From positions 1 to 64,000 of the forward strand of contig NZ_LQPP01000004.1 of NCBI RefSeq assembly GCF_002102345.1: 64,000 nt of DNA, read 5' to 3'. The notes beneath the pieces are model-generated. The model searched no databases. It worked only from the letters and a program-made list of their open reading frames with translations, and was not told the origin of the DNA. Positions 35,472 through 48,466 of this stretch are shown in pieces. Numbering within the stretch: position 1 is the first letter of the stretch; every line of letters begins with the position of its first letter. Source of the stretch: Mycolicibacterium peregrinum (lineage in GTDB: Bacteria > Actinomycetota > Actinomycetes > Mycobacteriales > Mycobacteriaceae). Both the position numbers and the translations under genes were made by a program.

Positions 35472-36821
35472 CTATGCGGCGGTGGGCATGGTGGTGAGGG
35501 TGCGGCGTGCGTGTGAGCGCAGGTGTGGTGGTTCGGGGCCTGCGGGGTCGTGCGGTGGGATAAACCAGGGGTGGCGGTCGGGTCCGAGGTAGAGCTGCCA
35601 GTCGCTGTGATGAATCAATGTGTGGTGGCGGCGGCAGAGTAGGACACCGTTGTCGAGGCTGGTGATTCCTCCTGTGCCCCATTGGTTTATGTGGTGAGCA
35701 TCGCACCAGGACACGGGCCTACCGCAACCGGGAAAGGCGCACCCGTGGTCACGTACGGCCAGAGCTTTGCGGATTCGGGGCGGGAACAGTCGCTCGGCGC
35801 GTCCCACATCCAGGGGCGCCTGGTTCTCGTCGACACGGACCAACTCGGCGGTGCAGTCGCATGCGATCAGGTCCGCGGTGGTGGTGCTGATCGGCCCGGT
35901 GAAGCCGAGCATGTCCACGCACCGCTGACCGAACACCCCCATCCCCGCCGATGCTGTTGGTGTTGGGTGGGCGGGCCGGACAAGGGTGACGTGCGGGAGC
36001 ACTCCGCCGGAGGTGGGGCGTTCCGAGTGGGATAGGTAATCACGGACCAGTTGTCCGAACGCGTCGGCGCGCCGCCGGGTGGTCGAGCGGGGGTCGGGTG
36101 ATCCGTCCGGCAGTGGGACAGGCCGGCACAGCGGGTCCAGTGCGGCAAGCAGTTCTTCACCGGTGAGTGCATCAAGGTCAAGGGTGGCGCTGATGCGGCC
36201 TTCGTCGTTCTGGTTCAGGGTCATCTCGTTGAGGTCGGAGTTCTCGGCGACCGGCACTGCCGCCTCCTGCGCCGGCTGGGCCGACGCGCAGCCGATGGCG
36301 ATCTCGCGAGCTTTGGCGTGCACTGCCGCCGGGGTGGTCTGGATCATCAGCGTCCGCACCGTCTTGGCCGCGTCCTCGTCGGATAACTCGACACGGTCGC
36401 GGATGTGTTTGACGCCTTTCCCAACCGCATCTGCGAAGTCGATACCGAGTGCCCCGAGACGTTGCTGCTGAGTCACCGCGGGCAAGGTGTGCGCGGTGCG
36501 TCCGACCCGTGCTGCCCGATACGCCGCCGCGGGGGCCACACCCAACCGAGTCAACAATTCCGCCCCGGTACGTAGGTGATGGCGGGCCGGGATCCCGGCC
36601 CGTTCAGCCGCTGCGACTGCCTGAGCGATCACATGATCGAACAGGTTGCCGGCGGTGACCGCAGCCGCGAGGACCGCCAGCAGCGGCTGGTCATCAACCA
36701 CCCGCCGGGGACTATCGAGCAGATGAAACAGCCGTCGATCAGCGTCGTCGTCGGGCGGGGGCGAGGGGGTGAGGTCATTGATGAGCACATCGATGACGGT
36801 TTCCAGATAGGTGGCGTCCAT
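35472..36821 (-). CDS. DUF222 / HNH endonuclease domain protein (13E12 family)
   Basis: The protein has 449 residues. The DUF222 helical domain fills the first two-thirds. The C-terminal HNH motif includes CAFPGCGRPVSWCDAHHINQ, and then LLCRRHHTLIH. This family is repeated many times in mycobacterial genomes (13E12 repeats), and its members can be phage attachment targets. ATG 36821 (MDATYLETVIDV) is preferred over an upstream in-frame ATG. No flanking repeats or integrase are visible, so it is treated as a resident gene. Confidence 0.88.
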   Translation of the reverse strand: MDATYLETVIDVLINDLTPSPPPDDDADRRLFHLLDSPRRVVDDQPLLAVLAAAVTAGNLFDHVIAQAVAAAERAGIPARHHLRTGAELLTRLGVAPAAAYRAARVGRTAHTLPAVTQQQRLGALGIDFADAVGKGVKHIRDRVELSDEDAAKTVRTLMIQTTPAAVHAKAREIAIGCASAQPAQEAAVPVAENSDLNEMTLNQNDEGRISATLDLDALTGEELLAALDPLCRPVPLPDGSPDPRSTTRRRADAFGQLVRDYLSHSERPTSGGVLPHVTLVRPAHPTPTASAGMGVFGQRCVDMLGFTGPISTTTADLIACDCTAELVRVDENQAPLDVGRAERLFPPRIRKALAVRDHGCAFPGCGRPVSWCDAHHINQWGTGGITSLDNGVLLCRRHHTLIHHSDWQLYLGPDRHPWFIPPHDPAGPEPPHLRSHARRTLTTMPTAA

Positions 36822-37118
36822 GACAGATACCCAAGCTCTCAACGAAAGGTGGCACGCAGGCGTGCGGTGCGGTGCGGTCGACAATGAATCGACTCCGACA
36901 GTCTTGGCGTCCCAGGACCTGTCGAGCCAGTGGCGCGGGCGAAGCTCTCAGTTGCCCTTCCGGGGAGAACTTCTATTCGAACTTGTGTTCGATAGTACGC
37001 CTCGTGACGATCTACTGCAAGGGGTCATATCCGCAGCACATCGGTGACACGACACCGCCCGAAAGTCGTTCTGCGGGTTGAGCAACCGCCGTCGAAGTTC
37101 AGTCACGACGACGCGGCT

Positions 37119-38234
37119 CTAACCCGCGTCCCGCAACACCCCGGCGAACTGCTCCAGATCCTCGGCAGTCGTGTCGACATGCGGTGAAATCCGCAGCACC
37201 GGCTTGGTCATCTCGTACGGTGCCCGCGCGAGTTCACATGCGGTGGTGACGATCCCGCGCTCGGCGATCAGCCACGCGCGCACCGCAACCGGATCAGCGC
37301 CGCCTGTGGGTTCGAGCGTGGTGATCGCGGTCGGCTCATCGATACCTTCCACGACGCGCCAGCCGGGCACCCCGGCGAGGATCTGCCGCGCGGTGCGCCC
37401 CACCTCGGCAAGCCGGCCGCGGACGAGTTCCGGTCCCGCGGCGAGGTGTTCACCAAGGGCGACCGAGTATCCGATGCGGGTCGCGGCATTGTGCTCACCG
37501 TGCTCGAAGCTCTGCAGCACCGTCACTGGCACATCCCAAGACGCGGGTGGGAAACGCCGCTGCAGCCGGGCGGCCAGTTCCGGTGCCACCGCCAGGAAGC
37601 CCACGCCGCGGGGTCCGGCGAGCCATTTGCGTGACGACGAGTAGATGGCGTCGGGGCTGACGTTGCAGTCCAGGTGCCCGAACGCCTGCGCGGCATCCAC
37701 CACGATCGGGACGCCGGCCGAGCGGCACACCGAGACCATCTCGGCCAGCGGCTGGGCCACCCCGCGGTGGCTGGCCAGCGCGGTGAAGTGCACCAAAGCT
37801 GGTGGATCAGAGGCGAACCGGCGGGCAACCTCGTCGACCACGACCCGGCCGTGCCCGTCGACCGGCAACGCACGCACCTGAAAACCGTTGGCGGCCATGA
37901 CCGCCAGGTTCGGTCCGAACTCGCCGGGCAGGCAGGCCAGGATGCGCTCTCCGGCCCAGCTGCCGAGCAGCAGATCCAACGAATGATTGGACCCCGTCGT
38001 GTACACCACGTCGGCGGCGTCGAGCCCGGTCAGTGCCGCGACCGCAGCCCGACCCGCCGCGAGCACCGGCGCTGCCGCCTCGGCCGCCACATACCCGCCC
38101 ACTTCGGCCTCATGACGCGCATGCGCGGCGACCGCGTCGATGACAGCGAGGCTCTGCCGCGAGCAGGCACCACTGTCGAAGTGCAGGCCGGCGACCTTGG
38201 GCCGGGCCTCTGCCCACTGCTGCGCGAGACTCAT
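37119..38234 (-). CDS. egtE: Ergothioneine biosynthesis PLP-dependent C-S lyase EgtE
   Basis: The protein has 371 residues and an aminotransferase class V fold. The PLP lysine is in [11 protein letters not shown], and the phosphate/Asp site is in [13 protein letters not shown]. EgtE cleaves the C-S bond of hercynylcysteine sulfoxide to give ergothioneine. ATG 38234 overlaps the egtD stop (ATGA), so it is the last gene of a translationally coupled egtABCDE operon. Confidence 0.92.
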   Translation of the reverse strand: MSLAQQWAEARPKVAGLHFDSGACSRQSLAVIDAVAAHARHEAEVGGYVAAEAAAPVLAAGRAAVAALTGLDAADVVYTTGSNHSLDLLLGSWAGERILACLPGEFGPNLAVMAANGFQVRALPVDGHGRVVVDEVARRFASDPPALVHFTALASHRGVAQPLAEMVSVCRSAGVPIVVDAAQAFGHLDCNVSPDAIYSSSRKWLAGPRGVGFLAVAPELAARLQRRFPPASWDVPVTVLQSFEHGEHNAATRIGYSVALGEHLAAGPELVRGRLAEVGRTARQILAGVPGWRVVEGIDEPTAITTLEPTGGADPVAVRAWLIAERGIVTTACELARAPYEMTKPVLRISPHVDTTAEDLEQFAGVLRDAG

Positions 38235-39196
38235 TTCACCGCCAGAGACAAACCGAAGTCACCGGCTTCATCGGTCCACCAATGGGTCTGCTGCAAACCG
38301 GCTTTCGCGAGCTCCCCGGCTACTCCATCGGCCCGGAACTTGCAGGACACCTCGGTCAGCATCTCCTCGCCGGCACCGAATGCGACGTCGAGATCCAGCG
38401 CCGCCACACGAACTTGCTGCGGCTCACTCGCGCGCAGCCACATCTCGATGCGCTCCTCGTCGGGATTCCATTTCGCCACATGTTCGAAAGCGTCGAGGTC
38501 GAAGTCGGCGTCCAGTTCACGGTTCACCACCGACAGCACGTTGCGGTTGAACGCCGCGGTGACACCGGCACTGTCGTCGTAAGCGCTGACCAGCCGTTCG
38601 GTGTCCTTGACCAGGTCAGTGCCCAACAGCACGCTGTCGCCGGGCTGCAGGGTCTCGGCCAGTGACGACAGGAACTCCGCCCGCGGGCCCGGGGTGAGGT
38701 TGCCGATCGTCGAGCCGAGGAAGGCCACCAGGCGGCGTCCGGCTGCCGGGATCTTGCCCAGGTGCTCTTCGAAATCGCCACATACCGCGTCGATTTCGAT
38801 GCCCGGGTACTCCTGGCCGATGGCATCTCCGGCAGCACGAAGCACACTGGCGTCGACGTCGAACGGGATGAACCGGCGCAACTGGCCACCGTCGCGCATG
38901 GCGTTGAGCAGCATTCTGGTCTTCTCCGAGGTGCCGCTGCCCAACTCGACGAGAGTGTCGGCACCGGCAGCCGCCGTGATCTCCGGCGAACGGTCCCGCA
39001 GGATCTGCGCCTCGGTCCGGGTCGGGTAGTACTCGGGCAACCGGGTGATCTGATCGAACAGATCGCTGCCCACTGAATCGTAGAACCACTTGGGTGGCAG
39101 CATCTTCGGCGACTGGGCCAACCCCTCGCGCACATCGCGACGGAGCGCCGTGGCGGCCGAATCGGCCGCCAGATAGTTGGACAGGGTGAGCGTCAT
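38231..39196 (-). CDS. egtD: L-histidine N-alpha-methyltransferase EgtD
   Basis: The protein has 321 residues. The hallmarks of EgtD are [20 protein letters not shown] at the N-terminus, [16 protein letters not shown] as the SAM-binding loop, and [11 protein letters not shown]. The enzyme trimethylates histidine to hercynine using SAM. It overlaps egtC and egtE by 4 bp each (ATGA), the usual coupled arrangement. Confidence 0.95.
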   Translation of the reverse strand: MTLTLSNYLAADSAATALRRDVREGLAQSPKMLPPKWFYDSVGSDLFDQITRLPEYYPTRTEAQILRDRSPEITAAAGADTLVELGSGTSEKTRMLLNAMRDGGQLRRFIPFDVDASVLRAAGDAIGQEYPGIEIDAVCGDFEEHLGKIPAAGRRLVAFLGSTIGNLTPGPRAEFLSSLAETLQPGDSVLLGTDLVKDTERLVSAYDDSAGVTAAFNRNVLSVVNRELDADFDLDAFEHVAKWNPDEERIEMWLRASEPQQVRVAALDLDVAFGAGEEMLTEVSCKFRADGVAGELAKAGLQQTHWWTDEAGDFGLSLAVK

Positions 39197-39885
39197 ACCG
39201 AACCTTTCAGTGGGGTGAGCTCGACATGCGAGTCAGAGACGTGCACCAGGTGCCGGTCCGGGATGTCCGACCAGCCCGGATCGTCGTCGTAGGGTTCACT
39301 GGCGAGCACGACGCCATCCGGCAGCGCCAGCACTGACAAGGTGTCGCCCCATGTGGTGGCGATCATACGAGAACCGTTGGCAGCCAAAATATTCAACCGG
39401 GCGTTCGGATCCAGAGTGCCGACTTCGACGATGGTCTGTCCTAGCGCGTCCAGACCACGCTCGAAGATCAGCGCCGCCAGTACCGCGCTGTCCACGGTGG
39501 ATTCGGCTTCCGCGGTCAACGGCAGCACCGCGCGGTCCACCACGCCGTTGTGCGACAGCAGCCACTGCCCGTCTGTGAACGGCGCCGAGGCCGAGGGCTC
39601 GATCGGCATGCCGATGGTCGCCGAACGCACGGCCGCGACCACACATCCACTGGTCAACGCGGGCGCGACCGAGGCGAACGACGCGTCGCCCCACAGCGGT
39701 TTGTCGCTGCGCCATCTACGGGGCACACCAGAGTCGAAAAACCCTGCGCCCCAACCGTCGGCGTTCATCAACCCGTTCTTCTGGCGACGCGGCGCATACG
39801 ACTGCACCAGCAGGCCTTGCGGTGGATCCAGCACCAGCGAGGCCACCGACCGCGGTGCGCCGAGCCACCCGATGTGCCGGCACAT
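39193..39885 (-). CDS. egtC: Gamma-glutamyl-hercynylcysteine sulfoxide amidohydrolase EgtC
   Basis: The protein has 230 residues and is a class II glutamine-amidotransferase (Ntn) fold. Cys2 in MCRHIGWLG becomes the N-terminal nucleophile after Met removal. GWGAGFF and LLSHNGVVD line the glutamine pocket. It removes the glutamyl group from the EgtB product. ATG 39885 overlaps the egtB stop by one base. Confidence 0.94.
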   Translation of the reverse strand: MCRHIGWLGAPRSVASLVLDPPQGLLVQSYAPRRQKNGLMNADGWGAGFFDSGVPRRWRSDKPLWGDASFASVAPALTSGCVVAAVRSATIGMPIEPSASAPFTDGQWLLSHNGVVDRAVLPLTAEAESTVDSAVLAALIFERGLDALGQTIVEVGTLDPNARLNILAANGSRMIATTWGDTLSVLALPDGVVLASEPYDDDPGWSDIPDRHLVHVSDSHVELTPLKGSV

Positions 39886-41159
39886 CAGACGTCCCAGGCC
39901 AGGCGCACACCGGAGAAGATCTGGCGCCGGATCGGGTGGTCCCAGTTACGGAAGCTCGGGCGCAGGATGTCGGCGGACACCGCCCACGAGCCACCGCGCA
40001 GAACCCGGTAGTCACCGTCGAAGAAGGGTTCGGTGTAGCGGTCGTAGACCATCGGGGTGAAGCCGGGCCATGGCCGCAGCGGGGAGGTCGTCCACTCCCA
40101 GACATCGCCCAACATCTGCTCGACGCCATAGGCCGACGCTCCGGCGGGATAGGCCCCCACGGGCGCGGGGCGGCGAGCCTCACCGCCGAGGTTGGCCAGC
40201 GCCTCGGTGGGTTCCGAAGAGCCCCAGGGAAATCGGCGCCGAACCCCGGCCTCCGGATCCCAGGCGCAGGCCTTTTCCCACTCGATCTCGGTGGGCAGCC
40301 GGGCCCCGGCCCACGCGGCATAGGCCTCGGCTTCGAAGAAGGTGACATGCTGGACCGGTTCGTCAGCCGGAATGGTCTCGATGTGGCCGAACCTGGTACG
40401 GGTCCCGTCGGGCCCCCAGAACTCGGGCGCCACCAAACCCGCTTCCTGACGATGCGCCCAGCCGCGTTCCGACCACCAGAGCCGCTGCTGGTAGCCGCCG
40501 TCGTCGATGAACTCGCGCCATTCGGCATTGGTGACGGGCACGCGACCGATCCGGAAGGAGGCCACGTCGACAGAGTGCGCTGGACGCTCATTGTCCAGTG
40601 AATGCGGTTCGGTCAATTCGTCGACACCAAGTACGAACGAGCCACCCGGGATCAGCACCGAGGTGCCGGCCACGCCGGGGCGGCCGGAGGGCAACGCGCT
40701 GCCGGTATCGAGCAGCGGTAGCCCGGTCCGCAGGTTCAGCGCCTGCAACATGGTCTCGTCGTGCTGGTTCTCGTGGCTGATGATCAGACCGAAGTTGAAG
40801 CCGGGGTCGTCGGCGTCAAGGGAATCGAGTGCATCGAGCGCCTTGGATCGCACCGTCGCGCAATAGCTTCGCGCATCTGCCGGCGGTAGCAGCGGAAGGT
40901 CGACGCGGCTCGCGCGGGAGTGCACGAAGGCGTCGTACAGCCGGTCGACCTCGGGATCCAGGATGCCCGGGCGGTCCGAGTTACCGGCCCGTAGCAACCA
41001 CAACTCTTCCTGCTGACCGATGTGGGCGAGGTCCCAGACGAGCGGGCTCATCAACGGGCTGTACTGACGGTGCAGTTCAGCGTCGTCGAAGTCGACCAGG
41101 CGCAGGGTGCGCTCCCGCGCCCGGGTGAGCTGCTGCGCCAGCGTCTCGCGTGTCGTCAA
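39885..41159 (-). CDS. egtB: Hercynine oxygenase EgtB (non-haem iron sulfoxide synthase)
   Basis: The protein has 424 residues from TTG 41159. The N-terminal DinB-like domain carries the iron-binding histidines, one in [10 protein letters not shown] and two in SHENQHDET. The C-terminal formylglycine-generating-enzyme-like domain includes DVWEWT and VLRGGSWAV. It joins hercynine with gamma-glutamylcysteine and oxygen. The TTG overlaps the egtA stop (TTGA). The longer open frame to 41477 would add Arg/Gly-rich antisense sequence inside egtA and is rejected. Confidence 0.93.
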   Translation of the reverse strand: MTTRETLAQQLTRARERTLRLVDFDDAELHRQYSPLMSPLVWDLAHIGQQEELWLLRAGNSDRPGILDPEVDRLYDAFVHSRASRVDLPLLPPADARSYCATVRSKALDALDSLDADDPGFNFGLIISHENQHDETMLQALNLRTGLPLLDTGSALPSGRPGVAGTSVLIPGGSFVLGVDELTEPHSLDNERPAHSVDVASFRIGRVPVTNAEWREFIDDGGYQQRLWWSERGWAHRQEAGLVAPEFWGPDGTRTRFGHIETIPADEPVQHVTFFEAEAYAAWAGARLPTEIEWEKACAWDPEAGVRRRFPWGSSEPTEALANLGGEARRPAPVGAYPAGASAYGVEQMLGDVWEWTTSPLRPWPGFTPMVYDRYTEPFFDGDYRVLRGGSWAVSADILRPSFRNWDHPIRRQIFSGVRLAWDV

Positions 41160-42436
41160 AGCTCGCCCTTCACCAGTTGGCTCATCGCAGAAGCGATTCC
41201 ATGACCCACCACGTGGTCGGCGAAATCGTCGGCCGGGCAGCGTCCCTCCTGGACCGAACGCGTCAACCGTCCCATCGATTCCGCGAGGTCTGACGGCGCC
41301 CGCTCCGCCGCCGCCGACACGCACGCGAGCGCCGCGTCCTGCAGCCGCCGATCGCTGAGCCCGATCCGGGCGGCCCGGTCCCATGCGGTGGCGACCGGGG
41401 CTGTCGCCTCCGTGGCGATCGCGGCGGCCTCGGGATCGTCGAGAAGCGTGGTCAGCATGAACACCACCGCGGGCCACAGGGCATCCGGCACGCTGTCGAG
41501 ATAGCGGATCTCCAACCAGCGCCGCGGCCGCACCGGCGGAAACAGTGTCGTCAGGTGGTATTCGAGATCGGCTTCGGATGGGCGACGGCCGCCGAGCACC
41601 GCGCGTCCGTCGGCCCAGTCGGCGAACGGGACCCAGTTGGTCACGGGGACGGCGTCCGGGGTGTTGACCAGCATCACCGGAGCCCGCAGCGCGTAGCGCG
41701 CCCAGTCACTGGCCGGGTCGTCCCCGTCGGCGCCCAGGACCGGACCGCAGCGCGCGGAATCCAGCTGACCCCACACCCGCTGCCGCGACGACTTCCACCC
41801 GGTGAACCGTCCGCCCAGCATCGGCGAGTTCGCGGTGATCGCGATCATCGTCGGGCCGAGGGCATGCGCCAGCCGGACCCGCTGCGCCCAGCCGTCCCGC
41901 GGTCCGGCATCGAGGTTGACCTGAACCGACGCGGTCGACGTCATCATCGCCGCTCCCGGTTCCGCCGACCCGCTGGCCGCGAAGAACGCCTCCATGGCCT
42001 GATAGCGCGGACCAGGGTTGACGCGTTGAGTGGGCCGCACGGGGTCGGCGCCCAACAGCACCAGACCGAGACCATGGCGTTCGAACTGCGCCCGCAGCAC
42101 GGCCCGATCGGCGAGCAGGGCGGCGGTCGCGGCCGACGGTCCATCGGTCGGGGGGCCGGACAGCTCCACGGCGCCCCCGGGTTCGACGGTGATCCGGCTG
42201 TCGCCGGGTAACGCGGGCACCGACGCGATCACCTCTGAGATTTCATCCCAGCCCGGGCGTCGAAGCGGATCGTCGAGGTCGAAACAGTGGGCCTCGATCT
42301 CCAGACCGACCTGTCCGACCGGCCCGTCATCCAGACAGCGGGCTTCGATGAACGCCGCGGCATGTTCGGCGCTGGTGAACTCGACGGGAGCTAGACGGGC
42401 CGCATCGGTCGTGACGGGTACTGCCAACGCAACCAC
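41156..42436 (-). CDS. egtA: Glutamate-cysteine ligase EgtA
   Basis: The protein has 426 residues and is a GCS2-type ligase with [11 protein letters not shown] at the glutamate site and [23 protein letters not shown] and [14 protein letters not shown] complete the family pattern. It makes gamma-glutamylcysteine for EgtB. It heads the egtABCDE operon. A GGGAGGGG site lies just upstream. Given its spacing, TTG 42427 is as plausible a start as GTG 42436. Confidence 0.92.
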   Translation of the reverse strand: MVALAVPVTTDAARLAPVEFTSAEHAAAFIEARCLDDGPVGQVGLEIEAHCFDLDDPLRRPGWDEISEVIASVPALPGDSRITVEPGGAVELSGPPTDGPSAATAALLADRAVLRAQFERHGLGLVLLGADPVRPTQRVNPGPRYQAMEAFFAASGSAEPGAAMMTSTASVQVNLDAGPRDGWAQRVRLAHALGPTMIAITANSPMLGGRFTGWKSSRQRVWGQLDSARCGPVLGADGDDPASDWARYALRAPVMLVNTPDAVPVTNWVPFADWADGRAVLGGRRPSEADLEYHLTTLFPPVRPRRWLEIRYLDSVPDALWPAVVFMLTTLLDDPEAAAIATEATAPVATAWDRAARIGLSDRRLQDAALACVSAAAERAPSDLAESMGRLTRSVQEGRCPADDFADHVVGHGIASAMSQLVKGEL

Positions 42437-42503
42437 CCCTCCCGGTCCTCACCGGATCAAACGGCTCGGTTCTGTTCCATCATCCAGATCGGACCGACAT
42501 CTT

Positions 42504-43145
42504 CTACTGCCCCAGCGTGTTCTGCATGGCTCCGGCCAGCACATTGACCGCGGGACCTGCGTTGCCGGACTGGCACACCTTGGCTTGTAGCAGCACGTTT
42601 TCCCGTTTGCGGGTGGTGTTGAAACAGCGCCGGTCGGTTCCGGCCTCCTGTTTCACCCAGTCTGCGTCGGTGGCGCTCGCCGGGCCACCGGTGAACGTCC
42701 ACACCTGGGTGACGAAGTTGTCCAGGTGCATCGCGGTGGTCTGGCCCGAGCACCCGGTGGTGCGGTCGACCACGCGGTGGAAGGCACGGTCGGCGGCCTC
42801 GGGCGTCGCGAACACCCCGATGGCCTGCTTGACGAAATGGCTGTCGTCGCCGGCCGCCGTCTGGGTGGTGGCGCCGTTGAACGAAGCGAGGTCCGGGTCG
42901 TTGAACACCTCGGGCAACCCGACATCGGCCCAGTTGTTGCACACCGGGTTCTCCACCGAGAAGCCCTGGAACGGGACGGTGAACTCGGACTCCCACGTCA
43001 TCGGGGCACCGATGATGTTGCCCACCGAACCTTTGGGCATGACGGCATAGGACACCACACCAGGATCCGAGGGGCGCGCACCAGCAGGTGCAGCCAATGC
43101 CAGCGCGAGACCGGCCAGCCCGAAACCGACAGTCAGGGCACGCAT
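42504..43145 (-). CDS. Secreted PknH-sensor-domain-like protein
   Basis: The protein has 213 residues. A signal peptide ends in APAGARPSD. Four cysteines in the mature part (in NPVCNNWADV, TTGCSGQT, DRRCFNTT and AKVCQSGN) match the two-disulfide pattern of the extracellular sensor domain of PknH and its free-standing secreted relatives. These proteins are thought to bind an extracellular ligand. ATG 43145 is the best signal-peptide start; ATG 43157 is possible. It lies 67 bp upstream of egtA on the same strand, so cotranscription with the egt operon cannot be excluded. Confidence 0.75.
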   Translation of the reverse strand: MRALTVGFGLAGLALALAAPAGARPSDPGVVSYAVMPKGSVGNIIGAPMTWESEFTVPFQGFSVENPVCNNWADVGLPEVFNDPDLASFNGATTQTAAGDDSHFVKQAIGVFATPEAADRAFHRVVDRTTGCSGQTTAMHLDNFVTQVWTFTGGPASATDADWVKQEAGTDRRCFNTTRKRENVLLQAKVCQSGNAGPAVNVLAGAMQNTLGQ

Positions 43146-43162
43146 GGCCTCGATCATGCCAG

Positions 43163-43687
43163 TTAGTGAACCGTCCGCGTGCAATAGGTTCGCGCCGGCG
43201 ACGGATAAGGCCAGGCGTAGTGCCCTGTTTCGGCTGGGCAGGCCGACCCGTCCCGGACATCGAGGCGCTGTGTCACCTGGACCATCACACCCGGGCCGCG
43301 TTCGGTGCGTGCGGTGCAATCGGCCAGCTCCACCATGCCCGCGGGCATGCCGAGTTCGTAGCAGTGGTTGGCGACGAGATTGGGGACCAGGCACAGGCGT
43401 GCGGTCGACGGATCGGCGAGCTGGGCGGGAAGGTGCTGATACTCGGCGCTAGGGCAGGCCCCGGAGCCGTCGGCGATCGCCCCGACGGTGTAGCTGGGGT
43501 CGGTATCGCAGGACACCCGGCCTGCCCGGGTCACCTCCGGGGCCGCGGGTGTTGCGGCCGGGACGCTCACGCAATCGCCGACCGCGAAGACCATGGCCGC
43601 GCCGCGCTCGGGGTCCGCGCCGCCGCTGCATCCGGCAGCCAGCACCGGCACTGCGAGCAGTGCCACCAGCAGTCGATTGCGGGTCAT
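43163..43687 (-). CDS. Putative lipoprotein, cysteine-rich
   Basis: The protein has 174 residues. The signal peptide has lipobox LAAGC (Cys about 18), so the mature protein should be lipid-anchored. The mature part includes VGDCVSVP and further paired cysteines (SCDTD, ACPSAEY, CLVP, HCYELG, DCTAR), suggesting a disulfide-stabilised extracytoplasmic fold similar in pattern to LppU-type proteins. ATG 43687 is preferred over 43705. It lies 17 bp upstream of the secreted sensor-like gene. Its function is unknown. Confidence 0.65.
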   Translation of the reverse strand: MTRNRLLVALLAVPVLAAGCSGGADPERGAAMVFAVGDCVSVPAATPAAPEVTRAGRVSCDTDPSYTVGAIADGSGACPSAEYQHLPAQLADPSTARLCLVPNLVANHCYELGMPAGMVELADCTARTERGPGVMVQVTQRLDVRDGSACPAETGHYAWPYPSPARTYCTRTVH

Positions 43688-43800
43688 GGTTAGCGAGAAT
43701 CTCACGATTCCGGGGGTCTCACCCGATGCTTGGCTGAAAAGCCAGGCGCCCCGGCCACCAAGGGGTAGTGGCCGGGGCGTCCGTGGGCTGCAGAGTGGTC

Positions 43801-44241
43801 TTATGCGGTGACGGCGCTCTTCTGGCAGTCGGCGCAGATTCCCCAGAACACGACCTCGGCCTCGTCGACGGCGAAACCGGCGAGGTCAGAGGGCTCCAGG
43901 CAGGGGGTCTCGCCCACTGCGCAATCGACGTCGGCGACCACGCCACACACCCGGCAGACCAGGTGATGGTGGTTGTCGCCGGCGCGGGTCTCGTAACGCG
44001 CCGAGGAACCTGCCGGTTCGATCCGACGGACCAGACCCGCGTTGACGCAGGCACGAAGGACGTCGTAGACCGCTTGGGTCGACACCGAACCGAGGTTCTC
44101 GCGAGCCAGGCCGGCCACATCGTCTGCAGTCGAATGAGGGTGGTCGGCCAGCGCCTGGAGAACCGCGACCCGCGGTGCGGTCACGCGCAGCCCAGCAGCC
44201 CGCAACAGGGCCTTGGGGTCGTGTTCATGCACCGTGGTCAC
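43801..44241 (-). CDS. Fur-family metalloregulator
   Basis: The protein has 146 residues. The winged-helix domain (about 1-85) contains [18 protein letters not shown] and the recognition helix [14 protein letters not shown]. The dimer/metal domain contains [10 protein letters not shown] and terminal CADCQ, the paired Cys-x-x-Cys structural zinc site. Sequence style is FurA-like. It usually lies beside katG in mycobacteria, but no katG is present here, so this is probably a paralogue responding to iron or peroxide. A palindrome just upstream is a likely operator. Confidence 0.88.
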   Translation of the reverse strand: MTTVHEHDPKALLRAAGLRVTAPRVAVLQALADHPHSTADDVAGLARENLGSVSTQAVYDVLRACVNAGLVRRIEPAGSSARYETRAGDNHHHLVCRVCGVVADVDCAVGETPCLEPSDLAGFAVDEAEVVFWGICADCQKSAVTA

Positions 44242-44259
44242 GGCTCCAGTATGCGCGCT

Positions 44260-44279
44260 CTTTGGAGTCAGTCCAAAAG
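44260..44279. promoter_or_regulatory. Palindromic candidate Fur operator
   Basis: CTTTGGA and TCCAAAAG flank five bases, giving an inverted repeat 19-38 bp upstream of the Fur-family start codon. Its position fits autoregulation. It also lies only 13-32 bp past the stop of the neighbouring co-oriented gene. Confidence 0.55.
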
Positions 44280-44291
44280 AGCGGGCTGTGA

Positions 44292-44744
44292 TTATGGTCG
44301 CGCAGGCGGTGCCGGTGTCGGCGGGGTCTCAGAGCGCTCCGAGCCGTTTCCCGGGCCGGGTCCCCAACCAGGGCCGCCGGGGCCGGACGAGCCGGGGCCA
44401 CCAGGACCACCGGGACCCCACGGCGGCATCATGCCGTGCCGTGGGCCCATCTGCCCCGGGCCACCACCGGGTCCTCCGTGGTGGAACATCATCATGCCGC
44501 CACGATCGTGACCGCCGCGATGGTGATGGCCGCCGCCATCGGAATGCGCGCCGAGGAAGAAGCCGGTGCCGAAGACCACGGCGACGATGAACACGCTTCC
44601 GGCGGCGATGCCGACCCACGCGAGCGCCTGCATCAGCCGGCTCGGCTTGTTCTCGGCGGGCGGGGGAGTCACTACTGCCGGCTGAGCCGCCGGTGCGACC
44701 ACCGGCTCGGTCGCAGGTTCAGGATCGGGGGGTGTTTCAGTCAT
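44292..44744 (-). CDS. Single-pass membrane protein with His/Met/Gly/Pro-rich tail
   Basis: The protein has 150 residues. A Pro-rich cytosolic N-terminus (1-36) is followed by one membrane helix (about 42-66). The tail is dense in His, Met, Gly and Pro ([20 protein letters not shown], then GPGGPGG repeats). His/Met clusters often bind copper, zinc or iron. Its position just upstream of a Fur-family gene makes a metal link attractive, but no family is recognised. Confidence 0.65.
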   Translation of the reverse strand: MTETPPDPEPATEPVVAPAAQPAVVTPPPAENKPSRLMQALAWVGIAAGSVFIVAVVFGTGFFLGAHSDGGGHHHRGGHDRGGMMMFHHGGPGGGPGQMGPRHGMMPPWGPGGPGGPGSSGPGGPGWGPGPGNGSERSETPPTPAPPARP

Positions 44745-44913
44745 GACACGAGCATGCGAGCGCTGCTGAGGTGCAGATCAAGAATTGGCTATGAATCAGC
44801 TGTGAAGACCCGGGACGCGGGCTGAGTCCACTTCGCCGTTTTCTACTCAGAGGCTGCTCGCACACGCGCACCACAGCCCTCCGGTAGAAATCGGCGCGAA
44901 GGCGCACAGGAGG

Positions 44914-44934
44914 GCGCACGCGAAGGGCGTGCGC
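44914..44934. terminator. Stem-loop downstream of the DUF4185 gene
   Basis: A perfect 8-bp stem (GCGCACGC / GCGTGCGC) with a 5-base loop lies 10 bp beyond the stop of the minus-strand DUF4185 gene. There is no U-tract, as is common for mycobacterial terminators. Confidence 0.5.
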
Positions 44935-44944
44935 GAAGCGAGCG

Positions 44945-46069
44945 CTACTGCTCCCACGGCTTGAACGGGTTGACCGCGTACTGGATGACCCGGTACGGGG
45001 TGCCACCGTGGGCCATGGTGTTCCACTGGCTGATGAAAACCCGGACCTGATCCAGCGTGGACCCGGGCGAGATATAGCCGCCATAGGGCTGGGCCAACTC
45101 GTTGACCTCCGGCGGGGGCAACGAGTCGACCGGGTCCGGCCAGGCACTCGCGAACACCACCGTGGTCACCGGCGCGCTACCCAAACCGGTGGGGTCGTAG
45201 GCGACCCGCACCTCCATGTTCCCGGTGGTGGCGTTGAAGTAGGACAGCACCGGCTTGCCGTCGATCTGCCGAATGCTCATCTCCCCCACCCGGTCGGAGA
45301 ACAACGCCGTCGGGGGCTTGCCCCAGCCACCGGTGCTCGACCAGCCCTGCCAGGTGGCCCGATCGGTGAAGGTCTTCGGGTTGGCCCGGTACAGGAAGGC
45401 CGGGCTGCTGCGGTCGAAATTGTTGGCCAGGATGTACACCCAGCCGCGGGGTGAATCCGGCGCCGGGACCGGGTCGTAATAGCCGGTGATCTGCGACTGG
45501 GCGCCGCCCTGATACTTGGCCTCCCGCACCGACCCCGGGACCGTTGGCCAATTAGGCTGGGCCGCATCGGCTTTCACCAACCGGGAACTCTGCGGCCGCA
45601 GATCCTTCGTGGTGGTCACCAGCATGTAGTTCTCGCGGTTGATGGAGATGACGCCGGCGGGCAACTGCGACGACCCGGGTGGCGCGGCATCGGCCAGCAA
45701 CGGCTTGTCCACTCCGGTGACACCGCGGTAGCGCACGCCGCCGGCATCCTCTATCGAATCGGCATCCACATGCAGCGCCACCGGTGAGTGCCAGCCGCCG
45801 AAGCCGACGGCCTGTCCCGCGAAACTGTCACCGCAGACCTGGAGCACCCGGCTGGGGAACTCCATGAACTCACACAGATCGGTGGCGCCGATGCCGTAAT
45901 CACGGGTGGGAGTACCGGTTCCGGCGCTCGGACCGATGCGCAGCACCTGGCCGGGGGCCAGCGGGGGCACCACCGGATCGCCGAAGGCGGGGTTCGCATT
46001 GGCGGTAGGCGCTTGCCAGACCGCCACAGCAAGTATCGCGACAGCGGCGAACCTGCGGGCTGGGTTCAC
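44945..46069 (-). CDS. Secreted DUF4185-family protein
   Basis: The protein has 374 residues. The signal peptide is cut after about ANANPA. The mature protein has beta-propeller-like repeats (ICGDSFAG-type, here VCGDSFAG; GYYDPVPAPD; VYILANNFDRSSPAFLYR; EMSIRQIDGKPVLSYFN) typical of DUF4185, a five-blade glycosidase-like fold found in mycobacterial cell-wall proteins. It starts 7 bp after asd and is probably in the ask-asd operon. Related DUF4185/GH183 enzymes cut arabinan, but no activity can be assigned here. Confidence 0.75.
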   Translation of the reverse strand: MNPARRFAAVAILAVAVWQAPTANANPAFGDPVVPPLAPGQVLRIGPSAGTGTPTRDYGIGATDLCEFMEFPSRVLQVCGDSFAGQAVGFGGWHSPVALHVDADSIEDAGGVRYRGVTGVDKPLLADAAPPGSSQLPAGVISINRENYMLVTTTKDLRPQSSRLVKADAAQPNWPTVPGSVREAKYQGGAQSQITGYYDPVPAPDSPRGWVYILANNFDRSSPAFLYRANPKTFTDRATWQGWSSTGGWGKPPTALFSDRVGEMSIRQIDGKPVLSYFNATTGNMEVRVAYDPTGLGSAPVTTVVFASAWPDPVDSLPPPEVNELAQPYGGYISPGSTLDQVRVFISQWNTMAHGGTPYRVIQYAVNPFKPWEQ

Positions 46070-46076
46070 CCGCGGT

Positions 46077-48379
<2,303 letters not shown>

Positions 48380-48466
48380 TATCTAACCCTTCAGAACGCT
48401 GGAATGAGTCGAACCAAGGATAAGGGAGACGCGCACGGGATTTTCCCCGCCGGTAGCTTGGCTGGC

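Noticed and set aside
35472..36821. HNH/DUF222 gene as part of a mobile element
   Set aside because: The family is a resident repeat family in mycobacteria; no integrase, terminal repeats or att duplication are visible here.
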